A stretch of DNA of 64,000 bases from CADEFX01 sp963840425 (GTDB lineage Bacteria > Pseudomonadota > Alphaproteobacteria > Rhizobiales > Hyphomicrobiaceae). Where the stretch lies: contig CAWIYZ010000002.1 in NCBI GenBank assembly GCA_963840425.1, forward strand, positions 186,001 to 250,000. Direction: 5' to 3'. The translations under genes and the position numbers were made by a program. Positions within the stretch are counted from its first letter, which is position 1; each line of letters opens with the position of its first letter. The notes under the pieces are model-generated. The model did not search any database. It saw only the letters and a list, made by a program, of their open reading frames with translations, and was not told the origin of the DNA. Shown in pieces: positions 9,620 through 19,217 of the stretch.

Positions 9620-11167
9620 ATGGCTGGCGCGCCCTCCACAACTCAGCTCTTGCGATACCGTGATCCCGATGCCGCAGCGAAATGGCTGTGCAGGGCGTTC
9701 GGCTTCGAGCGACGTCATGTGTCCAAGGACGACGGCGGCGAGATCCGCTACATCGTCCTGAGCACTGGCCAAGGGTGCGTTCTGGTTTGTGCCGTGACGA
9801 GCTCGGTACTGGGCGACTTCATGGTTCAGCCGCAAGAGATCGGCGGCGCCAATACCCAGATCTCGTATCAGGTGGTTCGCGACGTCCTCGCGCACAGCCG
9901 ACGCGCGAGATCCGTAGGGGCGAAGATAGAAACCGGCCCGGGAGATGACGGTGATGGCGGGCACTTCTATGCTTGCCGTGATCTGGAGGGTCATCTCTGG
10001 AGTTTCGGAACGCGAGCCTACGCGTCCGGCGCCGGGTTGCGGGAAACGCGCCGCATGCACCGGGTGCTGGGCCACGGTGCGGCGTTTCTCGTCGGGCTCG
10101 GTTTGGCTGCCGGCGGAATGTTGCTCTATCACCCGAATGCACGAACTTCCCCTCAGACGATAACCGTGGCTTCCGCGGAAGCGTCTCCTCGCGCGAAAGA
10201 AGCTCCCGAAGGAGCAGCGGTCGGGCTGGCTGCAAGCGTGTCCGATGAGGAATTGAGGCGGGAACGTACTGCTCGCCAGCAGGTGCAGGAGGAATTGCAG
10301 CGCGCGCAGGCCGAGCTGCCGAGATTGTTGCTGGCCAAGGAAGAGGCAGAGCGCGCGTGGAAGGCTTCCGAGGCACGGCTGTACGAGCGTGTGCGGACTT
10401 TGGAGCAATCTGCGTCGGCTGCTCAGGACGCGCAAGAAAGAGCCGCGCGCGCGGAGGCTAAGGCGGTTGACGTCGCGAAGGAGATGGCCGGCATGCGCTC
10501 GGCCTTGGAAGCGGCCGAGAAGCAGCGGAACGAAATCGCGGCGTCCTTGAGCGCGGAACGGGAGCTCATGGCACGCGGTCAGCGCGAGAGAGACGCTTTG
10601 CGCGCCGACGTTCTGAGGCTCGAGGCCGGTATCGTTGCAGAGCGCCAGGCACGGCAGAAAGTGCAAGAGGAGGGAACGCTGCTGCGTGAAGACATTGCCC
10701 GCCTGCAACGTGCAAACCTGACCGACATCGAGCAATTGCAGGAGGTGAAGTCTGCGCTGTTGGCGGCGCAGGAGGAAATCGCGAGCCTGAGGCCGCCGCC
10801 GCTGCCTGACCGTGCCGTCAAGACTGACGATCCAGCCAATGCGGCCGATACAAATGGCCAGGGAGGTCAGGCAGCTTCTGCCTGCGTGATGGCTGTGCAG
10901 CGGCAATTGCCCGCTTGGGACGCAGCAAGCCGGGCCAAACTGTGCCGAGGCGCGGAGAGCACACCGGAGCCGGCCGGATGTGCTGGTCGGCTGATGAGCG
11001 GCACCGTCAGTTGGGGCGGCGGCACTGCTTGGATGCTGGCGAATGCGCTGACACTCTGCGCCGGTACTCCCAGCGCCAAGCGAACGCTCGATTGCTTCTC
11101 TGGGGCAATTTCCGAGGGCCGGACGTGGCAAGGCGCCATTGGTAGGTGCAGGGCCGGCAAGGGATAG
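9620..11167 (+). CDS. VOC-domain protein fused to a membrane segment, coiled coil and Cys-rich tail
   Basis: This is one uninterrupted frame of 515 residues. Residues 8-132 are a VOC/glyoxalase-like fold (YRDPDAAAKWLCRAFGFERR near the start, DLEGHLWSFG at the end). A membrane segment follows at about 150-170 (GAAFLVGLGLAAGGMLLY), then a long charged coiled coil (about 210-400), then a roughly 90-residue tail with several cysteines and the block WGGGTAWMLANALTLC...LDCFSGAISEGRTWQGAIGRC. The start is the ATG at 9620; a GTG two codons upstream is possible. An internal ATG near 10055 would give a membrane-anchored coiled-coil protein without the VOC part. The topology implies a cytoplasmic VOC domain and an external coiled coil. 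No function is recognised. It has no operon partners. Confidence 0.75.
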   Translation: MAGAPSTTQLLRYRDPDAAAKWLCRAFGFERRHVSKDDGGEIRYIVLSTGQGCVLVCAVTSSVLGDFMVQPQEIGGANTQISYQVVRDVLAHSRRARSVGAKIETGPGDDGDGGHFYACRDLEGHLWSFGTRAYASGAGLRETRRMHRVLGHGAAFLVGLGLAAGGMLLYHPNARTSPQTITVASAEASPRAKEAPEGAAVGLAASVSDEELRRERTARQQVQEELQRAQAELPRLLLAKEEAERAWKASEARLYERVRTLEQSASAAQDAQERAARAEAKAVDVAKEMAGMRSALEAAEKQRNEIAASLSAERELMARGQRERDALRADVLRLEAGIVAERQARQKVQEEGTLLREDIARLQRANLTDIEQLQEVKSALLAAQEEIASLRPPPLPDRAVKTDDPANAADTNGQGGQAASACVMAVQRQLPAWDAASRAKLCRGAESTPEPAGCAGRLMSGTVSWGGGTAWMLANALTLCAGTPSAKRTLDCFSGAISEGRTWQGAIGRCRAGKG

Positions 11168-11359
11168 GGGCAAACCACGGCAGCCGCCGTGCAGGTCGCG
11201 GTGGTATCGGTAATCCCTTCCAGCACCCCCTGGCTCAACGCCCGGCAATGCCCTATAAGCGCCCTCCATCAAGCCCATTCATGCGATAGTGGCACTGAAG
11301 GCGCGGCGCGGCGGCTGTACGGCCGTCGGTTCGCCGCTACGACTGTTAGGAGAGTTCCA

Positions 11360-12754
11360 ATGCCGGCACCCTGGTCGCCCGAAAGCTGGAGAAGCAAGCC
11401 GATCGTCCAGGTGCCGGATTTTGCCGACAAGGGCACGCTCGCCGATGTGGAGGCCAGGCTCGCGACGTTTCCGCCGCTGGTTTTTGCAGGCGAGGCACGC
11501 CAGCTGAAGAAGGCTTTGGCCGACGTGGCTGCTGGCAATGGATTCCTGCTCCAGGGTGGCGACTGTGCCGAAAGCTTCCTGGAGCATCGCGCCGACAACA
11601 TTCGCGACTTCTTCCGCGTCTTCCTGCAGATGGCAGTCGTGCTGACCTATGCGGGCGGCTCGCCCGTGGTGAAGCTCGGCCGCATCGCCGGACAGTTTGC
11701 GAAGCCACGCTCGTCGCCAACTGAAAAGAAGGATGGCAAGGAGCTGCCGAGCTACCGTGGCGACATCATCAATGGGCCGGAGTTCACGCCCGAGGCGCGT
11801 CAGCCCGATCCGCAACGCCAGCTCGAGGCCTACCGTCAGTCGGCGGCGACGCTGAACCTGATCCGCGCTTTCGCGCAAGGCGGATACGCGGACCTCGAGC
11901 GCGTGCATCAGTGGACGCTGGGCTTTGTCAAGGACAGCCCGCAGAGCCACCGCTATGAGCAGCTTGCCGGTCACATCGCCGAGACGCTGGGCTTCATGCG
12001 CGCCTGCGGTATCACCTCGGAGAACACGCCGCAGCTTCGGACGACGAACTTCTACACGAGTCACGAGGCGCTGCTGCTCGGCTACGAGCAGGCGTTGACG
12101 CGGCTCAATTCGACCAGCGGCGACTGGTACGCCTGCTCGGGACATATGATCTGGATCGGCGATCGCACGCGCCAGCCGGACCACGCGCACGTCGAGTTCT
12201 GCCGCGGCGTCAAGAATCCGATCGGGCTCAAGTGCGGTCCGTCGCTGGAATCGGACGGGCTGCTGCGCCTGATCGATGCGCTGAACCCCAAGGACGAGCC
12301 GGGGCGGCTGACGCTGATCTGCCGTTTCGGCTCCGACAAGATCGAGAAGCAATTGCCGAAGCTCATCCGCGCGGTGCAGAAGGCGGGAAGGCGCGTGGTG
12401 TGGTCGTGCGATCCCATGCACGGCAACACCATCACGGCGGCCAATGGTTACAAGACGCGGCCGTTCGAGCGCATCCTGAAGGAGGTGGAGTTGTTCTTCG
12501 CCGTGCATCGCGGCGAGGGCACGCACGCCGGCGGCGTTCACGTCGAGATGACGGGCCAGAACGTCACCGAGTGCACCGGTGGCGCCACGGCTATCAGCGA
12601 GACCGATCTGCTGGACCGCTACCACACACACTGCGATCCGCGTCTCAATGCCGACCAGGCGCTGGAGCTGGCGTTTCTGATGTCGGAGCGCCTGAAGCAG
12701 GAGCGCGAAGGGCGCGTGCGAAACAACGAAGTGCCGAGCGCAGCGGCGGAGTAG
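11360..12754 (+). CDS. class II 3-deoxy-7-phosphoheptulonate (DAHP) synthase
   Basis: This 464-residue enzyme condenses phosphoenolpyruvate and erythrose 4-phosphate, the entry step of the shikimate pathway. It belongs to the plant-like class II (AroA-II) type. Landmarks are LLQGGDCAESF near residue 72, GQFAKPRSSP, WSCDPMHGNT near 350, GGVHVEMTGQNVTECTGG and YHTHCDPRLNADQALELAF. The ATG at 11360 has AGGAGA six to seven bases upstream and the conserved N-terminus MPAPWSPESWR, so the longer frame from 11189 is not used. It feeds the same pathway as aroQ 6 kb away. Confidence 0.97.
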   Translation: MPAPWSPESWRSKPIVQVPDFADKGTLADVEARLATFPPLVFAGEARQLKKALADVAAGNGFLLQGGDCAESFLEHRADNIRDFFRVFLQMAVVLTYAGGSPVVKLGRIAGQFAKPRSSPTEKKDGKELPSYRGDIINGPEFTPEARQPDPQRQLEAYRQSAATLNLIRAFAQGGYADLERVHQWTLGFVKDSPQSHRYEQLAGHIAETLGFMRACGITSENTPQLRTTNFYTSHEALLLGYEQALTRLNSTSGDWYACSGHMIWIGDRTRQPDHAHVEFCRGVKNPIGLKCGPSLESDGLLRLIDALNPKDEPGRLTLICRFGSDKIEKQLPKLIRAVQKAGRRVVWSCDPMHGNTITAANGYKTRPFERILKEVELFFAVHRGEGTHAGGVHVEMTGQNVTECTGGATAISETDLLDRYHTHCDPRLNADQALELAFLMSERLKQEREGRVRNNEVPSAAAE

Positions 12755-12784
12755 AACTCCCCACCGGTCCGACCGATCGCGCGC

Positions 12785-12804
12785 CGAGGCGACCTTTCGC
12801 CTCG
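12785..12804 (+). terminator. hairpin after the DAHP synthase gene
   Basis: A perfect 8-bp stem (CGAGGCGA / TCGCCTCG) with a CCTT loop starts 31 bases after the stop codon. No T-run follows, so it is at best a weak or Rho-assisted terminator, or an mRNA-stabilising hairpin. Confidence 0.4.
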
Positions 12805-12901
12805 TGCCGCCCTCGCATGACGGATGGAGAGCAGCAATCGCGTGCGTTTCGATCCAAGTTGAACTACCCTTTGATTCCGGCAATCCCGACAGAGGTAGGA
12901 C

Positions 12902-13537
12902 ATGCCGGAACTTTCAACACTCTTACTGTTTGCCACAGCCTGCGTCGTGCTTACTGCGACGCCAGGGCCCGATATGTTGCTGATTGCATCGCGCAGCGTC
13001 AGCCAAGGTCGCCGGTCTGGTTTCGTCACGTTGGCCGGAATTCAAGTCGGCACTTATGTCCATGCAGGAGCAGCAGCGCTGGGACTTTCGCAGCTGCTTC
13101 TTTTGGTGCCGATTGCATACGATGCCGTGAAATGGGCGGGCGCGGTCTACCTGCTGTATTTGGCATGGGCCACGCTGAAATCTGCACGGGGCGCAGTCGA
13201 GCTGCAAAAAACATCGGATGCTGCGCCATTGGGTGCCATCTTCCGGCAAGGTCTCGTGACCAATCTTCTCAACCCCAAGATGGCTTTGTTTGTTCTGGCC
13301 CTTTTTCCGCAGTTTGTGAACGCCGCCTCCGGGTCGGTGGCTTTGCAAGTCATGGTGCTTGCAACGATCCTCAACGCGATTGGCCTGATCGTCAACGGCG
13401 CGGTCATCATGGTCGCAGGCCACAGTCGGACGTATTTCATCAAAAGCAGCGGCAGGTTTGCACATCTGCCGCATTACTTTTTGTCAGCGGTATTTGCTGG
13501 ACTTGCCTTTCGCTTGGCATGGGCGAGTCGTGACTGA
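12902..13537 (+). CDS. LysE family amino-acid exporter
   Basis: This 211-residue inner-membrane protein has about six hydrophobic segments and the LysE/RhtB signature: TATPGPDMLLIASRS near residue 20, then GFVTLAGIQVG and QGLVTNLLNPKMALFVLALFPQFV near 115. Family members export amino acids or related metabolites; the substrate here cannot be told. A strong AGGTAGGA precedes the ATG at 12902. It may share a transcript with the DAHP synthase gene 147 bases upstream, but a hairpin lies between them. Base use is slightly less GC-rich than in the neighbours. Confidence 0.93.
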   Translation: MPELSTLLLFATACVVLTATPGPDMLLIASRSVSQGRRSGFVTLAGIQVGTYVHAGAAALGLSQLLLLVPIAYDAVKWAGAVYLLYLAWATLKSARGAVELQKTSDAAPLGAIFRQGLVTNLLNPKMALFVLALFPQFVNAASGSVALQVMVLATILNAIGLIVNGAVIMVAGHSRTYFIKSSGRFAHLPHYFLSAVFAGLAFRLAWASRD

Positions 13538-13684
13538 CACGATGTCCGTGAAGTAGGCGTAGTTCAACACATGAGGGCCGAACTCGAGCCGCGCGACTCG
13601 AGCGGGGTTGAGCCCGGCGCGCCGATCTGTCACACTCTCCCCAACAACAAGGCCGTAACAGCGGCCATTCAAGGGAGAGAAGCC

Positions 13685-14734
13685 ATGTCCGTCAAAGCGC
13701 TGGTGGCGCTCGCCACCGCTATTGCGATTCTATTTCCCGACAATACGGTCCTTGCACAGACGATCGACGGCCCAGCCGTCGAGTGGCGGCATTCCAATTG
13801 GGGCAAGCGCCGGGCCAATACTGAGGGCATCGAGAAGATCAACGCGATCCTCAAGGAGCGCACCGGCGGCAAGTTCACGATCAAGATCGGCTACGGCGAG
13901 GTCTTCTCCAAGGACAAGGAGAACCTCGACAGCATCAAGCTCGGCGCCATCGAGATGGCCGATATGTGCAACTTCTATCATCCGGGCAAGAATCCATCCT
14001 GGATGGTGTTTTCGCTCCCCTTCCTGCCCTTCGGCGAGATGGAGCAGCACGCGGCTGCCGCAGACGCGATGATCAAGCACCCGATCCTGGCCGCCGACAT
14101 GGCGCAGTGGGACGCGGTGCCGTATTTCTTCACCGTGCTGCCGGCCTACGAGTTCATGGGCAAAGGTACGGCACCCAAGACGCTCGACGGCTGGAAGGGA
14201 CTGCGCGTGCGCGCGCCCGGCGCCGTGGGCGACGCCATGGTCAAGCTCGGAGCCACCCAGTCCACCGTGCCGGCGGTCGAAGTGTACACGGCACTGGAGC
14301 GCGGCACTGTGGATGCAGCCTCGTTCCCGTTCACCTACGCGCACGCTGCCTACCAGCTGCACACCATCTCGAGCTGGTACACGTCCAATCTGGCGCCGGG
14401 CAATGCGGGCTGCAGCGCGGTGATCAGCAAGACGGCCTTCGGCAAGCTTCCACCGCAGTATCAGAAGCTGCTGATGGAAGCTCAGCCCGAGGCCAACAAG
14501 GCGATGATCGCAGCCTACCGCGAGGCCGATAAGGTCAATCTCCCTGCCTTCAAGCAGAAGCTCACGGAGGTGCGCTACTCGGAGGAAGACCTCGTGAAGT
14601 TCCGCGAGAGCGCAGGCAAGCCCATCTGGGACAAATGGGTGGCCGAGAACCAGGGCAAATTCGACGCCAAGGGCGTTCTCGACGCACTTCTGATGGAGAT
14701 TGAGAAGGCGAGAGCCAAGGTCGCGGCCAAGTAG
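13685..14734 (+). CDS. TRAP transporter substrate-binding protein (DctP family)
   Basis: This 349-residue periplasmic protein has a signal peptide (MSVKALVALATAIAIL, cleavage near VLAQ at about residue 24). The DctP-type core includes GKFTIKIGYGEVF, LGAIEMADMCNFYHPGKNP, APKTLDGWKGLRVRAPG (the conserved ligand-arginine region) and AVEVYTALERGTVDAASFP. It captures a carboxylate-type ligand and hands it to the DctQ/DctM permease encoded directly downstream. The ATG at 13685 has GGGAGAGAAG upstream; the longer frame from 13571 would bury the signal peptide. Ligand unknown. Confidence 0.94.
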   Translation: MSVKALVALATAIAILFPDNTVLAQTIDGPAVEWRHSNWGKRRANTEGIEKINAILKERTGGKFTIKIGYGEVFSKDKENLDSIKLGAIEMADMCNFYHPGKNPSWMVFSLPFLPFGEMEQHAAAADAMIKHPILAADMAQWDAVPYFFTVLPAYEFMGKGTAPKTLDGWKGLRVRAPGAVGDAMVKLGATQSTVPAVEVYTALERGTVDAASFPFTYAHAAYQLHTISSWYTSNLAPGNAGCSAVISKTAFGKLPPQYQKLLMEAQPEANKAMIAAYREADKVNLPAFKQKLTEVRYSEEDLVKFRESAGKPIWDKWVAENQGKFDAKGVLDALLMEIEKARAKVAAK

Positions 14735-14746
14735 GGGGACGCCTCC

Positions 14747-15451
14747 GTGGCAGTACCGACTGAACACAGGTCTGCGCCGATTGCTCCCGGCGCAGACCCC
14801 GCGCACTCCACTGTTGCCGATGCCGAAACTGGTGCGCTTGCTGCGGTCGACCGTTTCGTGGCCCGGATCGAACGGGCAACGGCGCTGATCTCGGGCATCG
14901 GCATTTTTGCGCTGATGCTGGTTGGCGTCGTGCACGTGCTCGGGCGCAAGTTCTTCAACATGCCGATCTTCGGCTACATCGACATCGTCGAGATCATGAT
15001 GTCGTTCCTCGTGTTCATGGGGCTGGCCTACACCGAGCGGTTGGGCGGCCACATCCGCATGGAGTTAATCGTTACCAAGCTCAAAGGGCGGGCGCTGGCC
15101 CTGTTCGAGCTGTGCGGGGTGATCGTTGGCCTCGTGATCGTCGGCGTGCTCATGGTCTACAGTTGGCAACACGCCATGCGGGCCTACACGCTGGGCAACT
15201 CCACGATCGACGCCGAGATTTCGCTCTGGCCGTCAAAGATGATCATTCCCCTGTCGCTGGGCCTCCTGTTCATTCGCCTGCTGGTCAGCCTTTGGGCCTA
15301 CGTCCGTCTCATTCTCGACCCGAGTAAGCGGCCAGTTGCCGTGGCCGAGGCGCTCGATGCCGAAGAGCAGGCCTTGCGCGAAGCCGAAGCGGCCGGAGCA
15401 TTCGATGACGAGCCGGTCGCCGGCGCTCGCCATGGCGCGAGGGCCGGCTGA
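14747..15451 (+). CDS. TRAP transporter small permease (DctQ family)
   Basis: This 234-residue protein has four membrane segments (about 55-75, 90-110, 130-150 and 175-195). The DctQ signature MSFLVFMGLAYTERLGGHIRM with invariant GGHIR lies near residue 100. The first 45 residues are a hydrophilic Ala-rich extension and the last 35 an acidic tail (EALDAEEQALREAEAAGAF), both longer than usual. The start is a GTG at 14747, 12 bases after dctP. The stop overlaps the ATG of the large permease, indicating translational coupling. Confidence 0.92.
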   Translation: MAVPTEHRSAPIAPGADPAHSTVADAETGALAAVDRFVARIERATALISGIGIFALMLVGVVHVLGRKFFNMPIFGYIDIVEIMMSFLVFMGLAYTERLGGHIRMELIVTKLKGRALALFELCGVIVGLVIVGVLMVYSWQHAMRAYTLGNSTIDAEISLWPSKMIIPLSLGLLFIRLLVSLWAYVRLILDPSKRPVAVAEALDAEEQALREAEAAGAFDDEPVAGARHGARAG

Positions 15452-16764
15452 TGGCGCTCGAGCTCTCCAGGGATGCCATCGGCATCATCGGCTGCATCGC
15501 GTTGCTCATGCTCGTGGTTGCCGGCGTACGCGTTTATGTCGCTGCGGCTCTCGTGGGCCTGGTCGGCATCGTCTCGATTATCGGGTGGAAGGCGGGTGCC
15601 GGCATGGTCGGCACGATCCCGCACTCCAAGTCGGTCAACTACACGCTGTCCGTGCTGCCGCTGTTCATCCTGATCGGCTATCTCGCCTACCACGCCGGCA
15701 TGACGCAGACGCTGTTCGAGGCCTGTAAGAAGTGGCTCGGCTGGATGCCCGGCGGCATGGCTGTGTCGACCATCTTCGCCGTCGCCGGCTTCTCGGCGGT
15801 GTCGGGCGCCTCGACCGCGGCGGCGGCCGTGTTTGCACGTGTCGCCGTACCAGAGATGCTCAAAGCCGGATACGACCGCCGGCTTGCCGCGGGTGTGGTG
15901 GCTGCCGGCGCGACGCTCGACTCGCTCATCCCGCCGTCGGCAATCATGGTCATCTACGCCATCATCGTCGAGGCGTCGATCGGCAAGCTGCTGGTCGCGG
16001 GCTTCATTCCGGGTTTCATCTCGGCAATCTGCTATTCCATCATCGTCGTCATCTGGAGCACCTGGAACCCGAACGTCGGCAGGCCCATCCGCGGCTTCAC
16101 GTGGGGTGAGCGCTTTGCATCGTTGCCGGGCACCCTCCCTGTGATCGGCGTCATCGTGATCATCTTTGCCTCCATGCTGTTTGGCTGGGCGACACCGACG
16201 GAGGCCGGTGCGCTGGGCGCGTTCGTGGTCTACGTTACCGCTCTGCTCAACCGCATGAAGTGGCGCGAGCTCAACGACGCCCTGCTCGAAACCGCCAAGC
16301 TCACCGTGATGATCTTCGCCATCATCTGGGGCATTCTCATTTTTGTGCGCTTCCTGGGCTTTGCCGGCGTGCCCGAGAGATTTTCCGAATGGGTGGTGTC
16401 GCTGCCGGTGCCGCGCATCGTAATCATGCTCGGTATTCTGTTCGTCTATCTCGTGCTCGGCTGCTTTATGGACGCGATCGGCATGTTGTTGCTGACGCTG
16501 CCGGTGTTCTATCCCGCCGTCATGAAGCTCGGCTACGACCCGATCTGGTTCGGCATCGTTGTCGTCAAGATGTGCGGGGTGTGTCTGCTGACCCCGCCGA
16601 TCGGGCTCAGCTGCTTTGTGGTGGCGGCGGTCAGACGCGACATTCCGCTGTCGGATGTATTCCGTGGCGCCTTGCCGTTTGTAATCGCCGATTTCATGGC
16701 CATCGGCATCTTCCTGGCCTGGCCGCAAACCGTGACCTGGCTTCCCGATCAGATCCTGAAGTGA
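15451..16764 (+). CDS. TRAP transporter large permease (DctM family)
   Basis: This 437-residue inner-membrane protein with about 12 membrane segments drives sodium- or proton-coupled uptake of the DctP ligand. DctM landmarks are LPLFILIGYLAYHAGMTQ near 70, AVAGFSAVSGASTAAAAVF near 112, TLDSLIPPSAIMVIYAI near 155 and LLTPPIGLSCFVVAA near 380. Its ATG overlaps the dctQ stop (TGATG). It is the last gene of the three-gene cassette. Confidence 0.95.
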   Translation: MALELSRDAIGIIGCIALLMLVVAGVRVYVAAALVGLVGIVSIIGWKAGAGMVGTIPHSKSVNYTLSVLPLFILIGYLAYHAGMTQTLFEACKKWLGWMPGGMAVSTIFAVAGFSAVSGASTAAAAVFARVAVPEMLKAGYDRRLAAGVVAAGATLDSLIPPSAIMVIYAIIVEASIGKLLVAGFIPGFISAICYSIIVVIWSTWNPNVGRPIRGFTWGERFASLPGTLPVIGVIVIIFASMLFGWATPTEAGALGAFVVYVTALLNRMKWRELNDALLETAKLTVMIFAIIWGILIFVRFLGFAGVPERFSEWVVSLPVPRIVIMLGILFVYLVLGCFMDAIGMLLLTLPVFYPAVMKLGYDPIWFGIVVVKMCGVCLLTPPIGLSCFVVAAVRRDIPLSDVFRGALPFVIADFMAIGIFLAWPQTVTWLPDQILK

Positions 16765-16846
16765 CTATCAGAAAGCGTGGTTACTTCAGGTCAGGCATGC
16801 AACTGGCGCGTTGCGTGAGGTGGGACGGGAGCCCTAAAATCCTGCC

Positions 16847-18593
16847 ATGGCCGATGCAACCCATTTGAAAATTGCGCTTGCGCAGCTCAACCCGGTGCTG
16901 GGCGATATCGCCGGCAACGCGAAGAGGCTGAAGGAGACGCGCGCACGCGCGGCTGCGGAAGGCGCCGACCTGGTCCTCTATCCCGAGCTGTACATTTGCG
17001 GCTATCCGCCCGAGGACCTCGTGCGCAAGCCGGCCTTCGCTGCGGCCTCGCGCGCAGCGGTTGAAGCCTTGGCGCATGAGCTTGAGCCCGGGCCGGCGGT
17101 GATCGTCGGCTGTGTGTGGCCGGACCAGGACAAGGTCTACAACGCGGTGGCGCTGATCGACGGCGGCCGCATCGCGGCGGTGCGCTACAAGGTCGATCTG
17201 CCGAACTATGGCGTGTTCGACGAGAAGCGCGTGTTCGACGCCGGTCCGCTGCCGGGGCCTATCAATTTCCGCGGTGTCAAGATCGGCGTGCCGATCTGCG
17301 AGGACATCTGGCAGGAGGAGGTGTGCGAATGCCTCGATGAATGCGGCGCGGAAATTCTCCTCGTGCCGAACGGCTCGCCGTTCGACTGGAAGAAGCCGGA
17401 CGTGCGCCTCAACATCGTCGCCTCGCGCATCGCCGAGACGGGCATTCCGTTGGCGCTATCTCAACCAGATCGGCGGCCAGGACGAGCTGGTGTTCGACGG
17501 CGCGTCGTTCGTTCTCAATTCCGACGCGAGCCTCGCCGTGCAACTCCCTGCGTGGGAAGAAGCACTGGTCGTCACCGAGTGGGAGAGACAGCAACCGGCT
17601 GGCGCTGCAAGCCGGGGCCGAAGGCTGTGCTCGAGGAAGGGGACGCGGCGGCCTATCACGCCTGCGTGCTGGGCTTGCGCGACTACGTCGACAAGAACGG
17701 GTTTCCGAGTGTGGTGCTGGGACTGTCGGGCGGCATCGACTCTGCGCTCGTTGCTGCGATCTCGGTGGATGCGTTGGGGGCCGAGCGCGTGCACTGCGTG
17801 ATGCTGCCCTACCGTTTCACCTCCAACGAGAGCCTGTCGGACGCGGCGCTCTGTGCCGAGGCGCTGGGCGTGCGCTACGATACCGTGCCGATCTCGCCGT
17901 CCGTGGATGGGCTCTACGGCATGCTGGCGCCGCTGTTCAAAGGCAAGGAGCCGGGGTTGGCCGAGGAGAACGTGCAGAGCCGTGTGCGCGGCACGACCTT
18001 GATGGCCATCTCCAACAAGTTCGGCGGCATGCTGGTGACGACCGGCAACAAGAGCGAGATGTCGGTCGGATACGCGACCATCTACGGCGACATGAACGGC
18101 GGCTTCAACCCGATCAAAGATATTTACAAGATGGAGGTCTACCGCCTGGCGCGCTGGCGCAACGCGCATCTGTCCAAGGGCGCGAAGGGGCCGAAGGGCG
18201 TGGTCATTCCCGAGAATATCCTGACGAAAGCGCCGACGGCGGAGCTGCGCGAGAACCAGAAGGACCAGGACTTCGCTGCCGCCCTACGAGGAGCTGGACG
18301 ACATTCTGACCTGCCTGGTGGAAAATGAGATGCCGCTGCCCGAGATCGTGCAGCGCGGGCATGCGCCCGAGACGGTGAAGAAGATCGAGCGGCTTCTGTA
18401 TCTCGCCGAATACAAGCGGCGACAGGCGGCGCCAGGCGTCAAGATTTCCTCGCGCAGCTTCGGCCGCGACCGGCGCTATCCGATCACCAACAAGTTCCGC
18501 GAGGACGTGACAGCAGCGCCGAAAGTGCAGCCGGCTGTGACGGCGGTGCCGTCGCCGGTCATGCCGCGCGCCGACGGCGGCGAGGTTTCCTGA
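16847..18593 (+). pseudogene. nadE: glutamine-dependent NAD+ synthase, interrupted by four single-base insertions
   Basis: NadE amidates nicotinic acid adenine dinucleotide to NAD+, the last step of NAD synthesis. The N-terminal glutaminase (nitrilase fold) shows Glu in YPELYICGYPPEDL, Lys in YKVDLPNYGVFDEKR and the nucleophile in VPICEDIW. The synthetase domain shows LGLSGGIDSALVAAI and TTGNKSEMSVGYATIYGDM. The frame changes four times, each time as if one base were extra: near 17453 (before YLNQIGGQDELVF), 17583 (before SNRLALQAG), 17617 (before PKAVLEEGDAAAYHA) and 18273 (before LPPYEELDDILTCLV). With these corrected the protein is complete at about 580 residues and ends at 18593. Every catalytic motif is intact, so sequence error is likelier than decay. 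I type it as a pseudogene only because it is broken as given. Confidence 0.85.
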
Positions 18594-18678
18594 GATGTTT
18601 ATCGAGGCTTTCCCACGAAAGCGCGATGCCGTAGATGCCTCGCGCATTCAAGTTGGTCGATGCTCGGAGGAAGACTGA

Positions 18679-19203
18679 ATGCTGGTCCAGGCCATGCGCT
18701 ATTTGTGCGCGCTTTCGCTGACACTCGTGGCAGTCGCGACGGCAGCGCCGTTGTCAGCCGACCCGCGCGTCGAGCGGGGGCGATATCTGGCCGAGATTGG
18801 CGGCTGCCTGGACTGTCACACGCCGGGTTATTTCTTTGGTAAGCCCGACATGGCGCGCTATCTCGGCGGTTCCGAAGTCGGCTTCGAGATCCCGGGGCTT
18901 GGCGTATTTGTCGGCCCAAATTTGACATCAGACAAGGAAACCGGGCTCGGCAACTGGTCGGAGGACCAGATTGTAGTGGCTATGACGAAGGGCCAACGCC
19001 CGGACGGCCGCGAGCTGGTTCCCATCATGCCCTGGCGGGCGCTGGCGAAGCTCACCCGCGAAGATGCGTATGCAATCGCCGCCTATCTCAAGAGCCTGCC
19101 GCCTGTGAAGAACAAGGTGCCCGGCCCTTTCGGCGCGAACGAGAAGCCGACCACGTTCGTGATGAAGATCGTGCCGCCCGAGGGCGGAGCGACAGGGAAA
19201 TAG
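18679..19203 (+). CDS. periplasmic c-type cytochrome
   Basis: This 174-residue protein has a signal peptide (residues 1-27, LCALSLTLVAVATAAPLSA) and a single haem-binding motif CLDCH at 43-47. The likely axial methionine is in LVPIMPWRALAKLT near 115, and the fold ends with EDAYAIAAYLKSLPPVKN. That pattern fits the class I cytochromes that accept electrons from periplasmic dehydrogenases. GGAGGA lies upstream of the ATG at 18679. The 85 bases after nadE separate it from that gene, and no dehydrogenase is adjacent, so its partner is unknown. Confidence 0.88.
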   Translation: MLVQAMRYLCALSLTLVAVATAAPLSADPRVERGRYLAEIGGCLDCHTPGYFFGKPDMARYLGGSEVGFEIPGLGVFVGPNLTSDKETGLGNWSEDQIVVAMTKGQRPDGRELVPIMPWRALAKLTREDAYAIAAYLKSLPPVKNKVPGPFGANEKPTTFVMKIVPPEGGATGK

Positions 19204-19217
19204 CCGCGCTGGCCGAA

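Noticed and set aside
9506..11278. 590-codon minus-strand open frame opposite the VOC/coiled-coil gene
   Set aside because: It is the complement of a GC-rich coding gene. Composition is Arg/Leu/Ser-heavy, with no recognisable domain and no ribosome site. The plus strand shows a clear VOC domain.
15298..16728. 476-codon minus-strand frame opposite the TRAP large permease
   Set aside because: Asp/His/Arg-rich composition typical of the antisense of a membrane protein gene.
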